DNA of 64,000 bases, from NCBI RefSeq assembly GCF_000420405.1, contig NZ_ATUW01000006.1, positions 62,001-126,000 of the forward strand, in the 5' to 3' direction. The stretch's first letter is position 1. Each line of letters starts with the position of its first letter. The notes beneath the pieces are model-generated. The model searched no databases, was not told where the DNA came from, and saw only the letters and a program-made list of their open reading frames with translations. Positions 8,240-17,746 of the stretch are shown in pieces. This stretch comes from Winkia neuii subsp. neuii DSM 8576. Its GTDB lineage: Bacteria; Actinomycetota; Actinomycetes; Actinomycetales; Actinomycetaceae. A program made the position numbers and the translations under genes.

Positions 8240-9807
8240 TGCTTGACCTTCTTTGTTCGCATCCACTCCTAACAGTTTTCTTAGTAGTAGCCTTGGGCGC
8301 CATATTGGGCGCGATCCCCTTCGGACCAATCCGTTTCGGGGCAGCAGGAGCTTTGTTTGTAGGGCTGGCGTTAGCGGCCGCAAAGCCGGAGCTCGGGGAG
8401 GGGATGGGACTTCTCCAAGGGCTAGGCTTGGCCCTGTTCGTCTACTCGGTAGGAGTGGGAGCAGGTACCACGTTCGTCTCGAAGTTTCGGCGGCAACTGC
8501 CACTTATGGGGATTGCCACCGCTTCAGTTTTGGTGGCCGCGATTGTTGCCGTAGTGGGTGGGCACATAGCCGGCCTGCCCAAAGCACTCACCACGGGCCT
8601 GTTCACCGGAGCGCTAACCGCCGCCCCTGCCCTCGACACGGCAGCGAAGCTCACAGGTTCGCACCAGGCAACTGTAGGGTATGCGTTGGCCTACCCGCTG
8701 GCGGTGATCGTAGGCATTGTGATTGCTGCCGTTACCGTGGGGCTCAAGTGGGCGGGCAAAAAAGACGAACCCTCCCTGGCCGGCCAGGGGCTGGTATCCT
8801 ACACGGTCGAAGTGCACCGCTACATCCCAGTGCGCGAGGTTCCCGGCATGGCCACTGGCGAAGTGCGCATGTCGTATCTGCGGCGCGGAGGCCATACGCG
8901 CGTGGTAGCTCCCGGCGAGGATCTGGTGCCAGGCGACGAAGTAGTGGTAGTGGGCGTGGGCGACGCTCCTCTAGAAACGGTAGAATTTCTGGGTCAGCTG
9001 GTTGAAGAGCACCTCGCCGACGATCGTTCCGAGGTCGAATTTGAATGGTTTATTTGTTCAAATCCGGAAGTGTCGGGGCGCACCATTGCGGAGCTCAACC
9101 TGCCCGCCCGTTTTGGTTCCCAGGTGACCCGCATCCGCCGCGGAGACCTAGACCTGCTGGCTACCGACAACACCATCGTCGAACCGGGCGACCACGTAGC
9201 CGTAGTATCACCCCGCACTGAGATCGAAAAGATCTCTACTTTCTTCGGCGATTCCGAACGGCGCGTAAGTGAAATCGATGCGGTGGCGGTAGGAATCGGC
9301 CTGGTTATCGGCATGATTGTGGGCTCTGCCCAGATCCCCATGCCGGGGGACATGACATTTTCGCTGGGGCCCGCTGCCGGCCCCCTAGTGGTGGGAATGG
9401 TATTAGGCGGGTTGCGCCGCACTGGGCCTTTGGTGTGGGCGCTGCCGCAGGCAGCTAACCTCACCATGCGTCAACTCGGATTGCTGTTCTTCCTGGCGGG
9501 CCTTGGGCTAGTAGCAGGGCCGTCTTTCGTACGCATGGCTACCAGCCCCGAGGGCATCCGCGGCATTCTGGTTTCGTTTGCGATAGTGCTATTTTCCTGC
9601 TTGGCAACGGTTGGGATGTGCTTTTTTGCAGGGCTTTCTGCGCCCAGGACAGCCGGGGCAGTAGCGGGGGCGCTAGGCCAGCCCGCGGTCTTGAGCGCTG
9701 CCCAAGAACGCGTAGCTGACGAACGCATAGAAAACGCCTACGCCGCCCTCTTTGCCTTCGCCATGATCGTCAAGATCATCCTAGTTCCGGCAATTTTCGC
9801 CTTCTAA
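8239..9807 (+). CDS. AspT/YidE-like putative transporter with two RCK_C (TrkA-C) domains
   Basis: A 522-residue integral membrane protein. An N-terminal block of about five helices (residues 5-170) and a C-terminal block (about 345-520) flank two cytosolic TrkA-C-like domains (about 190-340). The GDEVVVVG and GDHVAVVS strands mark these domains. This is the architecture of the aspartate:alanine exchanger family (AspT, YidE/YbjL). AspT exchanges aspartate for alanine, but most relatives have no known substrate. The start is GTG with no ribosome site, consistent with a leaderless message. Its stop codon interlocks with that of the convergent M18 aminopeptidase gene. Confidence 0.85.
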   Translation: MLDLLCSHPLLTVFLVVALGAILGAIPFGPIRFGAAGALFVGLALAAAKPELGEGMGLLQGLGLALFVYSVGVGAGTTFVSKFRRQLPLMGIATASVLVAAIVAVVGGHIAGLPKALTTGLFTGALTAAPALDTAAKLTGSHQATVGYALAYPLAVIVGIVIAAVTVGLKWAGKKDEPSLAGQGLVSYTVEVHRYIPVREVPGMATGEVRMSYLRRGGHTRVVAPGEDLVPGDEVVVVGVGDAPLETVEFLGQLVEEHLADDRSEVEFEWFICSNPEVSGRTIAELNLPARFGSQVTRIRRGDLDLLATDNTIVEPGDHVAVVSPRTEIEKISTFFGDSERRVSEIDAVAVGIGLVIGMIVGSAQIPMPGDMTFSLGPAAGPLVVGMVLGGLRRTGPLVWALPQAANLTMRQLGLLFFLAGLGLVAGPSFVRMATSPEGIRGILVSFAIVLFSCLATVGMCFFAGLSAPRTAGAVAGALGQPAVLSAAQERVADERIENAYAALFAFAMIVKIILVPAIFAF

Positions 9808-11036
9808 GAAGCCAGGTAAGCAGCCATTACGGCCTGGGTTGCCTCGAAGTCGGGAAGGTAGGAAACCTCGCGGGCAGAATGCATAGACAGGATCGGCTGG
9901 CCGATATCCACCGTGGTGATGCCCAGCCGCGTTGCCGTTAGCGGGGCGATTGTAGTCCCGCAAGGGCTCGAGTTATTGGAAACGAACACCTGGCTGACCG
10001 CCCCGGCCTGAGCCACAGCCGAGCTAAATATGGCCTCGCCCACTGCGTCTGTGGAATACCGCTGGGAAGCGTTGATCTTTAGGACCGGACCACCCCCAAA
10101 TAGCGGGTGGTGGTTCGGATCATGTTTCTCGGCATAGTTGGGGTGCACCGCGTGGGCCACATCCGCGCTGAGACAAGTACTTTCGGCCATGAAAATTTCG
10201 CGTTCTTCTGCATTGGTAGCCCCAATGATGCGGTTCAATACGGATTCGAGGAACGGCCCGCAAGCTCCTGACCTAGATTGGGAACCGACCTCTTCGTGAT
10301 CGAAGCATGCCAATACTGCCACGTGTTCGGCATCTTCCAGGTGGGCCATAGCGTGCAGGCCTGCGGCTGTAGACAAAAGATTGTCCTGGCGGGCGGAAGC
10401 TAAATAGTCGCCTGCAAACACCTTCGGCCCCTCGGTGGGGTAGGTGAAAAGGTCGTGTCCGACAATATCCGCTTTGGCGATGCCGGCTTTCTTGGCCACA
10501 AGGCCCAAAATGTCCTCTGCCTCTAAAATGGGCTGTAGGTGTTTTTGCCTGTCGAGCTCTAGGGTAGTGGAGGCACTGCGATCTAGATGTATTGCCAATT
10601 GCGGCAAGATGGCCACCGCGTCAGTGCGCACTAGGTGGGTATTCCCCGCCGTGTCTGAGATGCGTCCGGCAACCCCGAGTTCCCTGTTTAGCCACGAGTT
10701 CGGCATCATTCCCCCGTATACTTCAACGGCCAGCTGCACATAGCCGTCGGCTGTAGTGAACTGGGGGGTGGGCTTCAATTTGAAGGCTGGTGAGTCCGTG
10801 TGCGCCCCTACAATTCGGGCACCCTTTTTAGGGGAGGACGGAACGAACCAAGCGATGAATGCTCCGTCTCGCACTACCACGTGCCCGCCAGGGGCGCTGG
10901 AAAAGGGGTGGGCTTCGTCTTCGAGGCGGTAGCCGGCTTCTACAAGGAGCTGAGCTGCCCTAGCGGCAGCGTGAAACGAGGTGGGAGATTGGGCGATAAA
11001 ATCCACCAAAAAATGGCGTTCGTTTTCGTGACTCAT
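9804..11036 (-). CDS. apeB: M18 family aminopeptidase
   Basis: A 410-residue cytosolic metallo-aminopeptidase. Metal-binding and catalytic features of M18 are visible: GAHTDSP near residue 79 (His ligand and Asp), the FDHEEVGS segment near residue 247 (catalytic Glu), and the distal SMHSARE segment near residue 384 (His ligand). Family members remove N-terminal acidic or neutral residues from peptides as large multimers. An in-frame start at 11036 has TAGTAT six bases upstream and no ribosome site, so the message may be leaderless. Its last four bases overlap the convergent transporter gene. The symbol follows common usage for bacterial M18 enzymes. Confidence 0.9.
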   Translation of the reverse strand: MSHENERHFLVDFIAQSPTSFHAAARAAQLLVEAGYRLEDEAHPFSSAPGGHVVVRDGAFIAWFVPSSPKKGARIVGAHTDSPAFKLKPTPQFTTADGYVQLAVEVYGGMMPNSWLNRELGVAGRISDTAGNTHLVRTDAVAILPQLAIHLDRSASTTLELDRQKHLQPILEAEDILGLVAKKAGIAKADIVGHDLFTYPTEGPKVFAGDYLASARQDNLLSTAAGLHAMAHLEDAEHVAVLACFDHEEVGSQSRSGACGPFLESVLNRIIGATNAEEREIFMAESTCLSADVAHAVHPNYAEKHDPNHHPLFGGGPVLKINASQRYSTDAVGEAIFSSAVAQAGAVSQVFVSNNSSPCGTTIAPLTATRLGITTVDIGQPILSMHSAREVSYLPDFEATQAVMAAYLAS

Positions 11037-11106
11037 GCCTAAATACTACTTGCTGACGCGGTCTGGCCCTATTGCATATTGAGGAAAAACGTGGTGAGCT
11101 ACACAT

Positions 11107-11556
11107 ATGAATACACCAGAAAATATCGCCTATGAGGCAGTAGCAATTACCGAAGGCGGCCGCGACGGCAAAGCCTATTCCCGCAATCCCGACATCACTT
11201 TGCAGCTGGCCACTCCAACCGAAATGGGCGGAACAGGCAAGGGCACTAACCCGGAGCAGCTGTTCGCGATTGGCTACGGGGCCTGCTTCCAGGGAGCAAT
11301 GGCCATCGCTTCCAAAGAACTAGATATTCCCACTGAAGGCTCTAAGATACGCGCCACCGTTGGCATTGGTCCCGAGGGCGATTCCTTCGCCATCAAGGTC
11401 AAGCTCGAAGTGGCAATCCCGCAGGTGGAGCTCGAGCAGGTACAAAAGCTCGCCGAGCGCACTCACGAACTGTGCCCGTATTCCAAGGCCACGCGCGGAA
11501 ACGTCGATGTTACCGTCCAGGCCGTAGACTCCATTGCCGATGCCGCTGCCGAATAG
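11107..11556 (+). CDS. ohr: Organic hydroperoxide resistance protein (Ohr, OsmC superfamily)
   Basis: A 149-residue thiol peroxidase. The two redox cysteines are visible in YGACFQGA (about residue 58) and LCPYSKATRGNVDV (about residue 121). The tail after the second Cys matches Ohr rather than OsmC. Ohr reduces fatty-acid and other organic hydroperoxides using lipoylated or thiol donors. No OhrR is directly adjacent, although a MarR-family gene lies less than 1 kb away at 12432, beyond wrbA. A strong terminator follows. Confidence 0.93.
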   Translation: MNTPENIAYEAVAITEGGRDGKAYSRNPDITLQLATPTEMGGTGKGTNPEQLFAIGYGACFQGAMAIASKELDIPTEGSKIRATVGIGPEGDSFAIKVKLEVAIPQVELEQVQKLAERTHELCPYSKATRGNVDVTVQAVDSIADAAAE

Positions 11557-11583
11557 GGGCGGCTAAAGAGCAAATAGATGCAA

Positions 11584-11616
11584 AAAATGTGGGGAAGTTT
11601 TCCTTCCCCACATTTT
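11584..11616. terminator. Bidirectional terminator between ohr and wrbA
   Basis: A perfect 14-base stem (11584-11597 with 11603-11616, core TGTGGGGAAG) with A and T runs on both flanks works in both directions between convergent genes. Confidence 0.92.
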
Positions 11617-11629
11617 GTTTGCCCAACGG

Positions 11630-12226
11630 TTAGGCAAGTTTGTCTGCGATTTCGACAACGCGCTTCGCCATGTGCTCGAGGGCATCGGCGGTTGCCTGAT
11701 CCATGTCGTTTTGGTTTTGTGGGCCGGTTACTTTACCGACGCCGTAGGGGTTGCCGTCGACAAATTTCAGTGGGTCGGTGTAGCCGGGAGTGACGATGAT
11801 GCCACCAAAGTGCATGACCATCTGGTGCATCTTGATCAGCGTAGTTTCCTGGCCTCCGTGGGCGGTTTGGGAAGAGGTGAAAGCTGCGTAGACTCTGTTG
11901 GCTAGCTTGCCTTCGGCCCACAGTCCCCCCAAGGTGTCGATGAAGGCTTGGAACTGGCTAGCGGGCGACGAGAAGCGGGTGGGGGCGCCGAAGATTACAG
12001 CGTCTGCCCAAACCAGGTCGTCGCCGGTGGCGGCCGGAAGGTCTTTGGTTGCCTGGTAGTTAGCGGTCCAAGCGGGATTAGAGGCGAATTGCTCTGGGGG
12101 AACGGTCTCGGCTATGTGGCGCAGGCGAACTTCGGCGCCAGCTGCTTCGGCGGCTTCGGCGAGTTTTTCGGCCATTGAAGTGCCGTGCCCCGTTGCAGAG
12201 TAGTAGACGATTGCCACTTTTGTCAT
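11630..12226 (-). CDS. wrbA: NAD(P)H:quinone oxidoreductase, WrbA type
   Basis: A 198-residue flavodoxin-fold protein. The FMN phosphate loop YYSATGHGTSMAE is at residues 8-20. The GAPTRFSSPASQFQAFID and SSQTAHGGQETT segments are diagnostic of WrbA. It binds FMN and makes two-electron reductions of quinones, avoiding semiquinone radicals, and is tetrameric in characterised species. A good AAAGGA ribosome site supports the start. It is divergent from a MarR-family gene, so regulation by that protein is plausible. It forms an oxidative-stress neighbourhood with ohr. Confidence 0.94.
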   Translation of the reverse strand: MTKVAIVYYSATGHGTSMAEKLAEAAEAAGAEVRLRHIAETVPPEQFASNPAWTANYQATKDLPAATGDDLVWADAVIFGAPTRFSSPASQFQAFIDTLGGLWAEGKLANRVYAAFTSSQTAHGGQETTLIKMHQMVMHFGGIIVTPGYTDPLKFVDGNPYGVGKVTGPQNQNDMDQATADALEHMAKRVVEIADKLA

Positions 12227-12270
12227 TTGCAGTCCTTTCGCTTGACTGGCCTCAGTCTAACCATAGATAT

Positions 12271-12282
12271 TTGCGCACGCAA
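12271..12282. promoter_or_regulatory. Candidate operator in the wrbA/marR divergent promoter region
   Basis: TTGCG-CA-CGCAA is an inverted repeat midway in the 205-base spacer between the divergent wrbA and MarR-family genes. MarR proteins commonly bind such short symmetrical sites between themselves and their target. The link is inferred from position only. Confidence 0.35.
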
Positions 12283-12431
12283 CCAATATTGAAAATTGCT
12301 TTACTTTATAGATAAGATAATGTACCTGGTGAGTGAAATTTAGTTACCGATTAGGCCCCGCCTAAACGATTGCTGAGTCGAAATAAAGCTTTTTGTTTAC
12401 AATGGCTAGCTGGACCTGTAAGGAGGAACTC

Positions 12432-12893
12432 GTGTCTGATAACTTTTCGCTGTGGCACCAGCTGGGTTCGGTGTTGCGCAAAGTTGACGACGCCCTCGAC
12501 CTGAAATTGGCCGCACTTGGGATCTCGTTGCAGGACGTGCAGTTGCTCTACTCGCTCAAGCAAGCCGAGCAGTGGCAGTTGCGGATGAGCGACCTGGCTG
12601 ATTCTGTTGCTCTCACCCGCTCCGGCGTAACCCGGGCGGTGTCCCGGCTAGTAGATAGGGAACTGGTCTGCCGGCAGGTGTGCCCTAAAGATCAACGGGC
12701 CATGTATGCGGTAATGACCCCTAAGGGCGAGGCCGCCCTCGCCAGGGCCATGGTGGTAATTGAGCCCGCGCTGCAAAAGTACTTCTTTGATGGGCTCTCG
12801 AAAATGGACGAACGCGCAATCGTGCGCGTAATAGAGCAGGTGAATGTGCTGCTGGCAGAATCGGAATCCTGCCAGCAGGCTGGCCAACGCTAG
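12432..12893 (+). CDS. MarR-family transcriptional regulator
   Basis: A 153-residue winged-helix repressor. The start is the GTG at 12432, four bases after AAGGAGGAACT; the frame extends to an ATG at 12393 that lacks a site. The helix-turn-helix runs through LRMSDLADSVALTRSGVTRA, followed by the wing DQRAMYAVMTPKG. MarR proteins respond to phenolic compounds, antibiotics or peroxides. The product has one Cys in the wing region (RQVCPKD) and two more nearby, so redox sensing is possible but untested. It is divergent from wrbA and its stop interlocks with that of the convergent acetyltransferase. Confidence 0.88.
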   Translation: MSDNFSLWHQLGSVLRKVDDALDLKLAALGISLQDVQLLYSLKQAEQWQLRMSDLADSVALTRSGVTRAVSRLVDRELVCRQVCPKDQRAMYAVMTPKGEAALARAMVVIEPALQKYFFDGLSKMDERAIVRVIEQVNVLLAESESCQQAGQR

Positions 12894-13330
12894 TCGGCGA
12901 AACGGTAGACGTTGGTCTCGCGCAGTGCGAAACCGCACCTCTTGTAGAGTCGGTTTGCGGCCTCGCGCGAAGGCCTTGAGGTAAGGTCGACCGTACGGCA
13001 GCCAAGTTTCTTGGCGTAGGTGAGTGCGGCCTCGACTAGTGCCTGGCCGGCCCCCTGTCCGCGTGCGGCCTCATCTACAACTACGTCCTCGATCCAAGCG
13101 CGCAGCCCGGTGGGGATCTTGAAAGTTGCCAGTGAAAGCATTCCCAAAAGTTCGCCCTCGCTTTTGCCAGCTTCGGAGCGGAAGCCGAATAGGTAGACTC
13201 CCGGTTGCGCGAGAAGGGTGGCGGTCTGCTCGGCGGTGAGCGGTTTTGAAGACCGGGAAAGCTGCGGGATGAGCTTTTCCATCATTTCCACTACTTCGCC
13301 TGTGGCTTCGGTCAGAATTTCGGTTGCCAT
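12890..13330 (-). CDS. GNAT-family N-acetyltransferase
   Basis: A 146-residue protein with GNAT motif A visible as the acetyl-CoA loop ARGQGAGQALVEAAL (about residues 90-104), followed by the CRTVDLTSRPSREAANRLYKR segment typical of the fold. The start at 13330 is supported by GGAGG five bases upstream; a longer frame to 13390 lacks a site. The substrate is unknown. It is divergent from dnaK, so its promoter region contains the two HAIR boxes, but the nearer one is more than 120 bases away. Confidence 0.85.
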   Translation of the reverse strand: MATEILTEATGEVVEMMEKLIPQLSRSSKPLTAEQTATLLAQPGVYLFGFRSEAGKSEGELLGMLSLATFKIPTGLRAWIEDVVVDEAARGQGAGQALVEAALTYAKKLGCRTVDLTSRPSREAANRLYKRCGFALRETNVYRFAD

Positions 13331-13452
13331 TTTTCCTCCAGATTTCTTTTGCTGTAGGCATTTTCGCACGCGCGCGCCGAGGGCGCTCAACTAGGCCGTT
13401 TCGGGTGTGAGCGAGCCCACTAATTTTATGGAATAAAACGAGGGGCTCGTTA

Positions 13453-13473
13453 GTTGAGTTAAGTAGACTCAAC
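13453..13473. promoter_or_regulatory. HAIR operator 1 of the dnaK operon
   Basis: GTTGAGT-N7-ACTCAAC is a perfect inverted repeat with the canonical seven-base spacer (TAAGTAG). It lies 107 bases before dnaK. Confidence 0.85.
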
Positions 13474-13515
13474 TTTTGGGGCTTCGACTTGACAGTCGGA
13501 AGGCCTCAAGAGAAA

Positions 13516-13536
13516 CTTGAGTGTAACGGACTCAAT
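13516..13536. promoter_or_regulatory. HAIR operator 2 of the dnaK operon
   Basis: CTTGAGT and ACTCAAT half sites with a seven-base spacer (GTAACGG). The left arm is identical to the consensus. It lies 44 bases before dnaK, just downstream of a TTGACA hexamer at 13489-13494 that could be a -35 element, so bound HspR would cover the promoter. Confidence 0.88.
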
Positions 13537-13579
13537 GATGGTCGCTCGGTTCGCGGCGGCCAGATGGAAGGAAGATAAT

Positions 13580-15442
13580 ATGGCACGTGCAGTAGGTATT
13601 GACCTTGGCACCACGAACTCGGCAATCGCAGTACTTGAAGGTGGCGAGCCTACCGTTATCGCAAACGCAGAGGGCGCGCGCACTACTCCGTCTGTAGTTG
13701 CTTTCTCTAAGTCTGGCGAGGTGCTGGTAGGCGAGATTGCAAAGCGTCAGGCAGTGACCAACGTCGACCGCACGATCTCTTCGGTCAAGCGCCACATGGG
13801 CACCGATTGGACCGTAGACATTGACGGCAAGAAATACACCGCCCAAGAGATCAGCGCCCGCATTCTAGGCAAACTGAAGCACGACGCCGAAGAATACTTG
13901 GGCGACACCGTTACCGACGCGGTCATCACCGTTCCCGCTTACTTCAACGATTCTCAGCGCCAGGCAACTAAGGACGCCGGGAAGATTGCCGGTCTAAACG
14001 TCAAGCGCATCGTAAACGAGCCTACGGCTGCTGCGCTCGCCTACGGCCTTGAAAAGGGCAAGGAAGACGAATTGATCTTGGTGTTCGACCTCGGCGGCGG
14101 TACTTTTGACGTCTCTTTGCTGGAAGTTGGCAAGGACGAGGACGACTTCTCTACTATTCAGGTGCGCGCAACTCACGGCGACAACAAGTTGGGTGGCGAC
14201 GACTGGGATCAGCGGATCGTCGACTGGTTGGTCCAGCAGGTAAAGTCCAAGACCGGTACCGATCTAACTACCGATCGGGTGGCTTTGCAGCGGCTGCGTG
14301 AAGCTGCCGAGCAGGCCAAGAAGGAGCTGTCTAGCGCAACCCAGACTTCAATTTCGCTGCAGTACCTGTCCATGACCCCCGAGGGGCCAATTCACTTGGA
14401 CGAGTCGCTCTCGCGCGCCAAGTTCCAGGACATGACTTCTGATCTGCTCGAGCGCACCAAGGCTCCGTTCGAGCAGGTGATCAAGGATGCTGGCATCAAG
14501 GTTTCCGACATTGACCACGTGGTTCTTGTAGGCGGGTCCACCCGTATGCCCGCTGTGACGGACGTGGTGAAGGAACTGACCAACGGCAAGGAACCCAACA
14601 AGGGCGTCAACCCTGACGAGGTTGTGGCTGTCGGTGCCGCTTTGCAAGCTGGCGTAATTCAGGGCGAGCGCTCTGACGTGTTGCTGATCGACGTGACCCC
14701 GCTGTCGCTGGGCATCGAAACTAAAGGCGGCGTAATGACCAACCTGATCGATCGCAACACCGCTATTCCTACCAAGCACTCCGAGGTCTTCTCCACTGCG
14801 GAAGATAACCAGCCGTCGGTACTGATCCAGGTCTACCAAGGTGAACGCAAGTTTGCTCGCGACAACAAGCCGCTTGGCAACTTCGAATTGACCGGTATTG
14901 CCCCGGCGCCGCGCGGTATCCCGCAGATCGAGGTCACCTTCGACATTGACGCTAACGGCATTGTCCACGTCTCCGCTAAGGACCGCGGCACCGGCGGCGA
15001 GCAGTCGATGACCATCACCGGCACTTCGTCCCTGTCTGACGAGGACATCGACCGCATGGTCAAGGAGGCTGAAGAAAACGCTGAAGAGGACAAGAAGCGT
15101 CGCGACGCTCAGGAGGCCCGCAACAACGCCGAGCAGACCGTCTACTCGATCGAGAAGCTGCTAAAGGATAACGCCGAGAAACTCCCCGAGGACACCGTGG
15201 CTCCGGTTCGCGAAGCCGTTGACAAGGTGAAGAAGGCCCTCGAGGGCGACGACACTGAGGCGGTCAAGTCGGCCATGGACGAGCTAAACGAGAAGGCACA
15301 GTCGATCGGCCAGGCGCTGTACGCGCAGGCTCAGCAGGCTCCTGCAAATGAGGCCCCTGCCGGCGATCAGTCCAACGACTCCGGTTCCGATGACGACGTT
15401 ATCGACGCCGAGGTAGTAGATGACGAGGACTCCTCTAAGTGA
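13580..15442 (+). CDS. dnaK: Molecular chaperone DnaK (Hsp70)
   Basis: A 620-residue Hsp70. The ATPase domain opens with [10 protein letters not shown] and contains the phosphate-2 loop [12 protein letters not shown] and the adenosine-binding GGSTRMPAV. The substrate-binding domain starts around residue 365, and the helical lid ends in a disordered acidic tail finishing [10 protein letters not shown]. The true start at 13580 has GGAAGG upstream; the frame extends to 13517 but that part overlaps the operator. It is the first gene of dnaK-grpE-dnaJ-hspR, controlled by two HAIR boxes. Its last codon overlaps the GTG start of grpE. Confidence 0.98.
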   Translation: MARAVGIDLGTTNSAIAVLEGGEPTVIANAEGARTTPSVVAFSKSGEVLVGEIAKRQAVTNVDRTISSVKRHMGTDWTVDIDGKKYTAQEISARILGKLKHDAEEYLGDTVTDAVITVPAYFNDSQRQATKDAGKIAGLNVKRIVNEPTAAALAYGLEKGKEDELILVFDLGGGTFDVSLLEVGKDEDDFSTIQVRATHGDNKLGGDDWDQRIVDWLVQQVKSKTGTDLTTDRVALQRLREAAEQAKKELSSATQTSISLQYLSMTPEGPIHLDESLSRAKFQDMTSDLLERTKAPFEQVIKDAGIKVSDIDHVVLVGGSTRMPAVTDVVKELTNGKEPNKGVNPDEVVAVGAALQAGVIQGERSDVLLIDVTPLSLGIETKGGVMTNLIDRNTAIPTKHSEVFSTAEDNQPSVLIQVYQGERKFARDNKPLGNFELTGIAPAPRGIPQIEVTFDIDANGIVHVSAKDRGTGGEQSMTITGTSSLSDEDIDRMVKEAEENAEEDKKRRDAQEARNNAEQTVYSIEKLLKDNAEKLPEDTVAPVREAVDKVKKALEGDDTEAVKSAMDELNEKAQSIGQALYAQAQQAPANEAPAGDQSNDSGSDDDVIDAEVVDDEDSSK

Positions 15443-16122
15443 GTGAAGTAAACGAGCCCCAGGAGCGGGCCGACCAGCCCGCTCCCGGCGTCTCGGACGC
15501 CGAGAACGCGAAGGCAGAGGAATCTGCCGCTCAGCGCGAGGCCGGCCAAGCCCCAGAAGAGAGCTCGGCCGATTCGCCCCAGGCTGATCAGGACTCCAAC
15601 CCTCAGGGGGAACAGGAGCCCAAGTTGGAAGAAGCGCCCAAGAAGGACGCCGATGCTGACAAGCCCAAAGAACCCAGTCCAGACGAAATTATTGGCAAGC
15701 TGGGGGACGATTTAGCGCGGGCTAAGGCCGACCTGTACAACCTGAATAACGAGTACCAGTCCTATGTGCGTCGCTCTAAGGCCGACATTCTGGCCCACAA
15801 GAGCGCCGGCCAAATAGACGTGCTAGAGGCCCTCTTGTCCGTCCTCGACGACATTCAGGGGGCACGCACGGCCGGGGACCTAACGGACGGCCCGTTTGCT
15901 GCTATCGCGCAAAAACTAGAAGACACGTTGCAGAACCGTTTCGGCCTCGAACGCTACGGCGCCGAGGGCGACCATTTCGACCCGAAGTTGCACGAAGCGC
16001 TCATGGCCAACGAATCTGACGAAGTCGACGAACCTACAGTCACGCAGGTACTTCAACCCGGCTACAAAGTCGGCGAGCGTGTCCTGCGTGCGACCAAAGT
16101 GATGGTTTCGAATCCCGCCTAA
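15439..16122 (+). CDS. grpE: Nucleotide exchange factor GrpE
   Basis: A 227-residue protein. The first 75 residues are acidic, Pro/Glu/Ala-rich and probably disordered. A long dimerisation helix follows ([20 protein letters not shown]), and the C-terminal beta domain ends in the conserved [20 protein letters not shown]. GrpE releases ADP from DnaK. It starts with GTG in a GTGA overlap with the dnaK stop, indicating translational coupling. Confidence 0.97.
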   Translation: MSEVNEPQERADQPAPGVSDAENAKAEESAAQREAGQAPEESSADSPQADQDSNPQGEQEPKLEEAPKKDADADKPKEPSPDEIIGKLGDDLARAKADLYNLNNEYQSYVRRSKADILAHKSAGQIDVLEALLSVLDDIQGARTAGDLTDGPFAAIAQKLEDTLQNRFGLERYGAEGDHFDPKLHEALMANESDEVDEPTVTQVLQPGYKVGERVLRATKVMVSNPA

Positions 16123-16138
16123 AGGGAGGTGAGCTGGG

Positions 16139-17155
16139 ATGACCAATCAAGATTGGCTTTCTAAGGATTTTTATAAAGTCCTAGGTGTTTCAAAGGATGC
16201 CGACCAGGCAGCCATCAAAAAGGCATACCGCAAGCTCGCTCGCAAGTACCACCCTGACCAGAACCCCGGCGACAAGAAGGCCGAGGAACGGTTCAAGGAA
16301 ATCGGAGAGGCCTACGGAGTGCTTTCAGATCCTAAGCAGCGTAGCCAATACGATGCCTTGCGACGGATGGCCGGGGGAGGTGCCAGATTCTCTGCGGGCC
16401 CTCAGGGGGCCTCCGCCGGGGGGTTCGAAGACATGTTCGCGTCAATGTTCGGCGGAGGCGGTCCCAACTCAAAGGTTCGCTTTTCCACCTCCTCAGGTCA
16501 GGGCGCGGGGTTCGAAGACATCTTGTCCGGGCTTTTCGGCGGCGGAAGCGCTCCAGGCGGCTTCGGTAGCGGAAACTCCTTCGGGGGATTTTCGTCCTCG
16601 CCGCGAAAGGGGCAGGATCTAGCAACCGAAACTACGTTGGACTTGCGCCAGGCTGTACACGGCACTACCTTGCGGATGAAGGTAGACGGCAGGGTCATGA
16701 CCGTGCGTATTCCTGCGGGGGTACACGACGGGCAGAAGCTGCGTCTGCGGGGCAAGGGCAGGCCCTCCCCAAACGGGGGTGCGGCAGGTAACTTGGTAGT
16801 TACTATTCATGTGCGCTCCCATCCGGTCTTTTCGATCGAGGGCGGAAACCTAGTTGCTGTGCTGCCTGTAACTGTTACCGAGGCAGCTCTGGGCGCTAAG
16901 GTGCAGGTGCCGTTGCTGGATGGCAAGTTAGTCACCGTAAAGGTTCCCGCCGGCTCCTCTTCTGGTGCTACTTTGAGGTTGCGTGGGCGGGGGATTCCCA
17001 AGGGCAACAAGGCCTCGGATCTGCTACTAAAGGTTAAGGTCGAGATCCCGAAGAAGCTCTCGCGCAAGGCGAAGTCTGCACTTGAGGATTTCGCAGCCGA
17101 GACTGCCGGTTTTGACCCGCGGGCACAGTGGCAGGCTCAGGCAGCGCAGAAGTAA
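16139..17155 (+). CDS. dnaJ: DnaJ-type co-chaperone without a zinc-finger domain
   Basis: A 338-residue J protein. The J domain (residues 9-75) includes the HPD motif in [11 protein letters not shown] Gly/Phe-rich linker follows (about 80-150) with repeats of [12 protein letters not shown] and [12 protein letters not shown]. Two C-terminal beta-sandwich substrate-binding domains span about 160-310. The four CxxCxGxG zinc repeats of classical DnaJ are absent, so this is a type II (CbpA/DnaJB-like) protein in the dnaJ operon position. AGGGAGGTG precedes the start. It stimulates DnaK ATPase and delivers clients. Confidence 0.93.
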   Translation: MTNQDWLSKDFYKVLGVSKDADQAAIKKAYRKLARKYHPDQNPGDKKAEERFKEIGEAYGVLSDPKQRSQYDALRRMAGGGARFSAGPQGASAGGFEDMFASMFGGGGPNSKVRFSTSSGQGAGFEDILSGLFGGGSAPGGFGSGNSFGGFSSSPRKGQDLATETTLDLRQAVHGTTLRMKVDGRVMTVRIPAGVHDGQKLRLRGKGRPSPNGGAAGNLVVTIHVRSHPVFSIEGGNLVAVLPVTVTEAALGAKVQVPLLDGKLVTVKVPAGSSSGATLRLRGRGIPKGNKASDLLLKVKVEIPKKLSRKAKSALEDFAAETAGFDPRAQWQAQAAQK

Positions 17156-17170
17156 TTTGGAGGTGAAAGC

Positions 17171-17626
17171 GTGTTTGATGCAGCGATTTACGTGATCTCA
17201 GTGGCTGCTGAGCTCGCTGGAATGCACCCTCAAACTTTGCGCCAGTACGACCGGTTGGGCTTGGTTACCCCGCAACGCACAAAGGGGCGAGGGCGCAGGT
17301 ATTCGCCCTCTGACATTGCTCGCTTGCGCCGCATTCAACAGCTGAGTCAGGAAGAGGGAATCAACCTGGCTGGGATTGCCCGCATCATTGAGCTCGAGGA
17401 ACGCCTAAGTACTCTGCAAGCTGAAAATGAGCGCTTGCAAGAATTGGTCGACCGCAATTCCCGCGTGTTTGCTGCTTCCTCTTCTGGGGAGGTCTGGGAG
17501 TCTGCCCTCGGCAAACGCTTCCGGGCTCCGGCAAGCGGGGGAGCGCTGGTTCCCTACGGGCGCCGCCTCGGATTCTCGCGAGGAACGCAGCCAGCATCGC
17601 AAGCCGTGGTTGTACTAGATATCTAA
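17171..17626 (+). CDS. hspR: Heat-shock repressor HspR (MerR family)
   Basis: A 151-residue protein with an N-terminal MerR-type winged helix (YVISVAAELAGMHPQTLRQY, then the wing RTKGRGRRYS) and a coiled coil (EERLSTLQAENERLQELV, about residues 75-95). HspR binds HAIR sequences and needs DnaK as co-repressor, so free DnaK reports protein-folding stress. It is the last gene of the dnaK operon and so is autoregulated. HAIR boxes in this window at hsp20, dnaK and clpB are its likely targets. GTG start with GGAGGTG upstream. Confidence 0.95.
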   Translation: MFDAAIYVISVAAELAGMHPQTLRQYDRLGLVTPQRTKGRGRRYSPSDIARLRRIQQLSQEEGINLAGIARIIELEERLSTLQAENERLQELVDRNSRVFAASSSGEVWESALGKRFRAPASGGALVPYGRRLGFSRGTQPASQAVVVLDI

Positions 17627-17746
17627 CTGCGAACTAGGTGCCCTCTGGATACTCCAGGGGGCACCTTTCGTGTACGTGATTGTTTTGGCCAGGCGGTAGA
17701 GCTATTGCGTATGCTTGGACTTACGAAAACGGAAGAAGAGGGGACT

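Noticed and set aside
14348-14968. 206-residue reverse-strand open frame inside dnaK
   Set aside because: Shadow of a strongly biased, conserved coding sequence.
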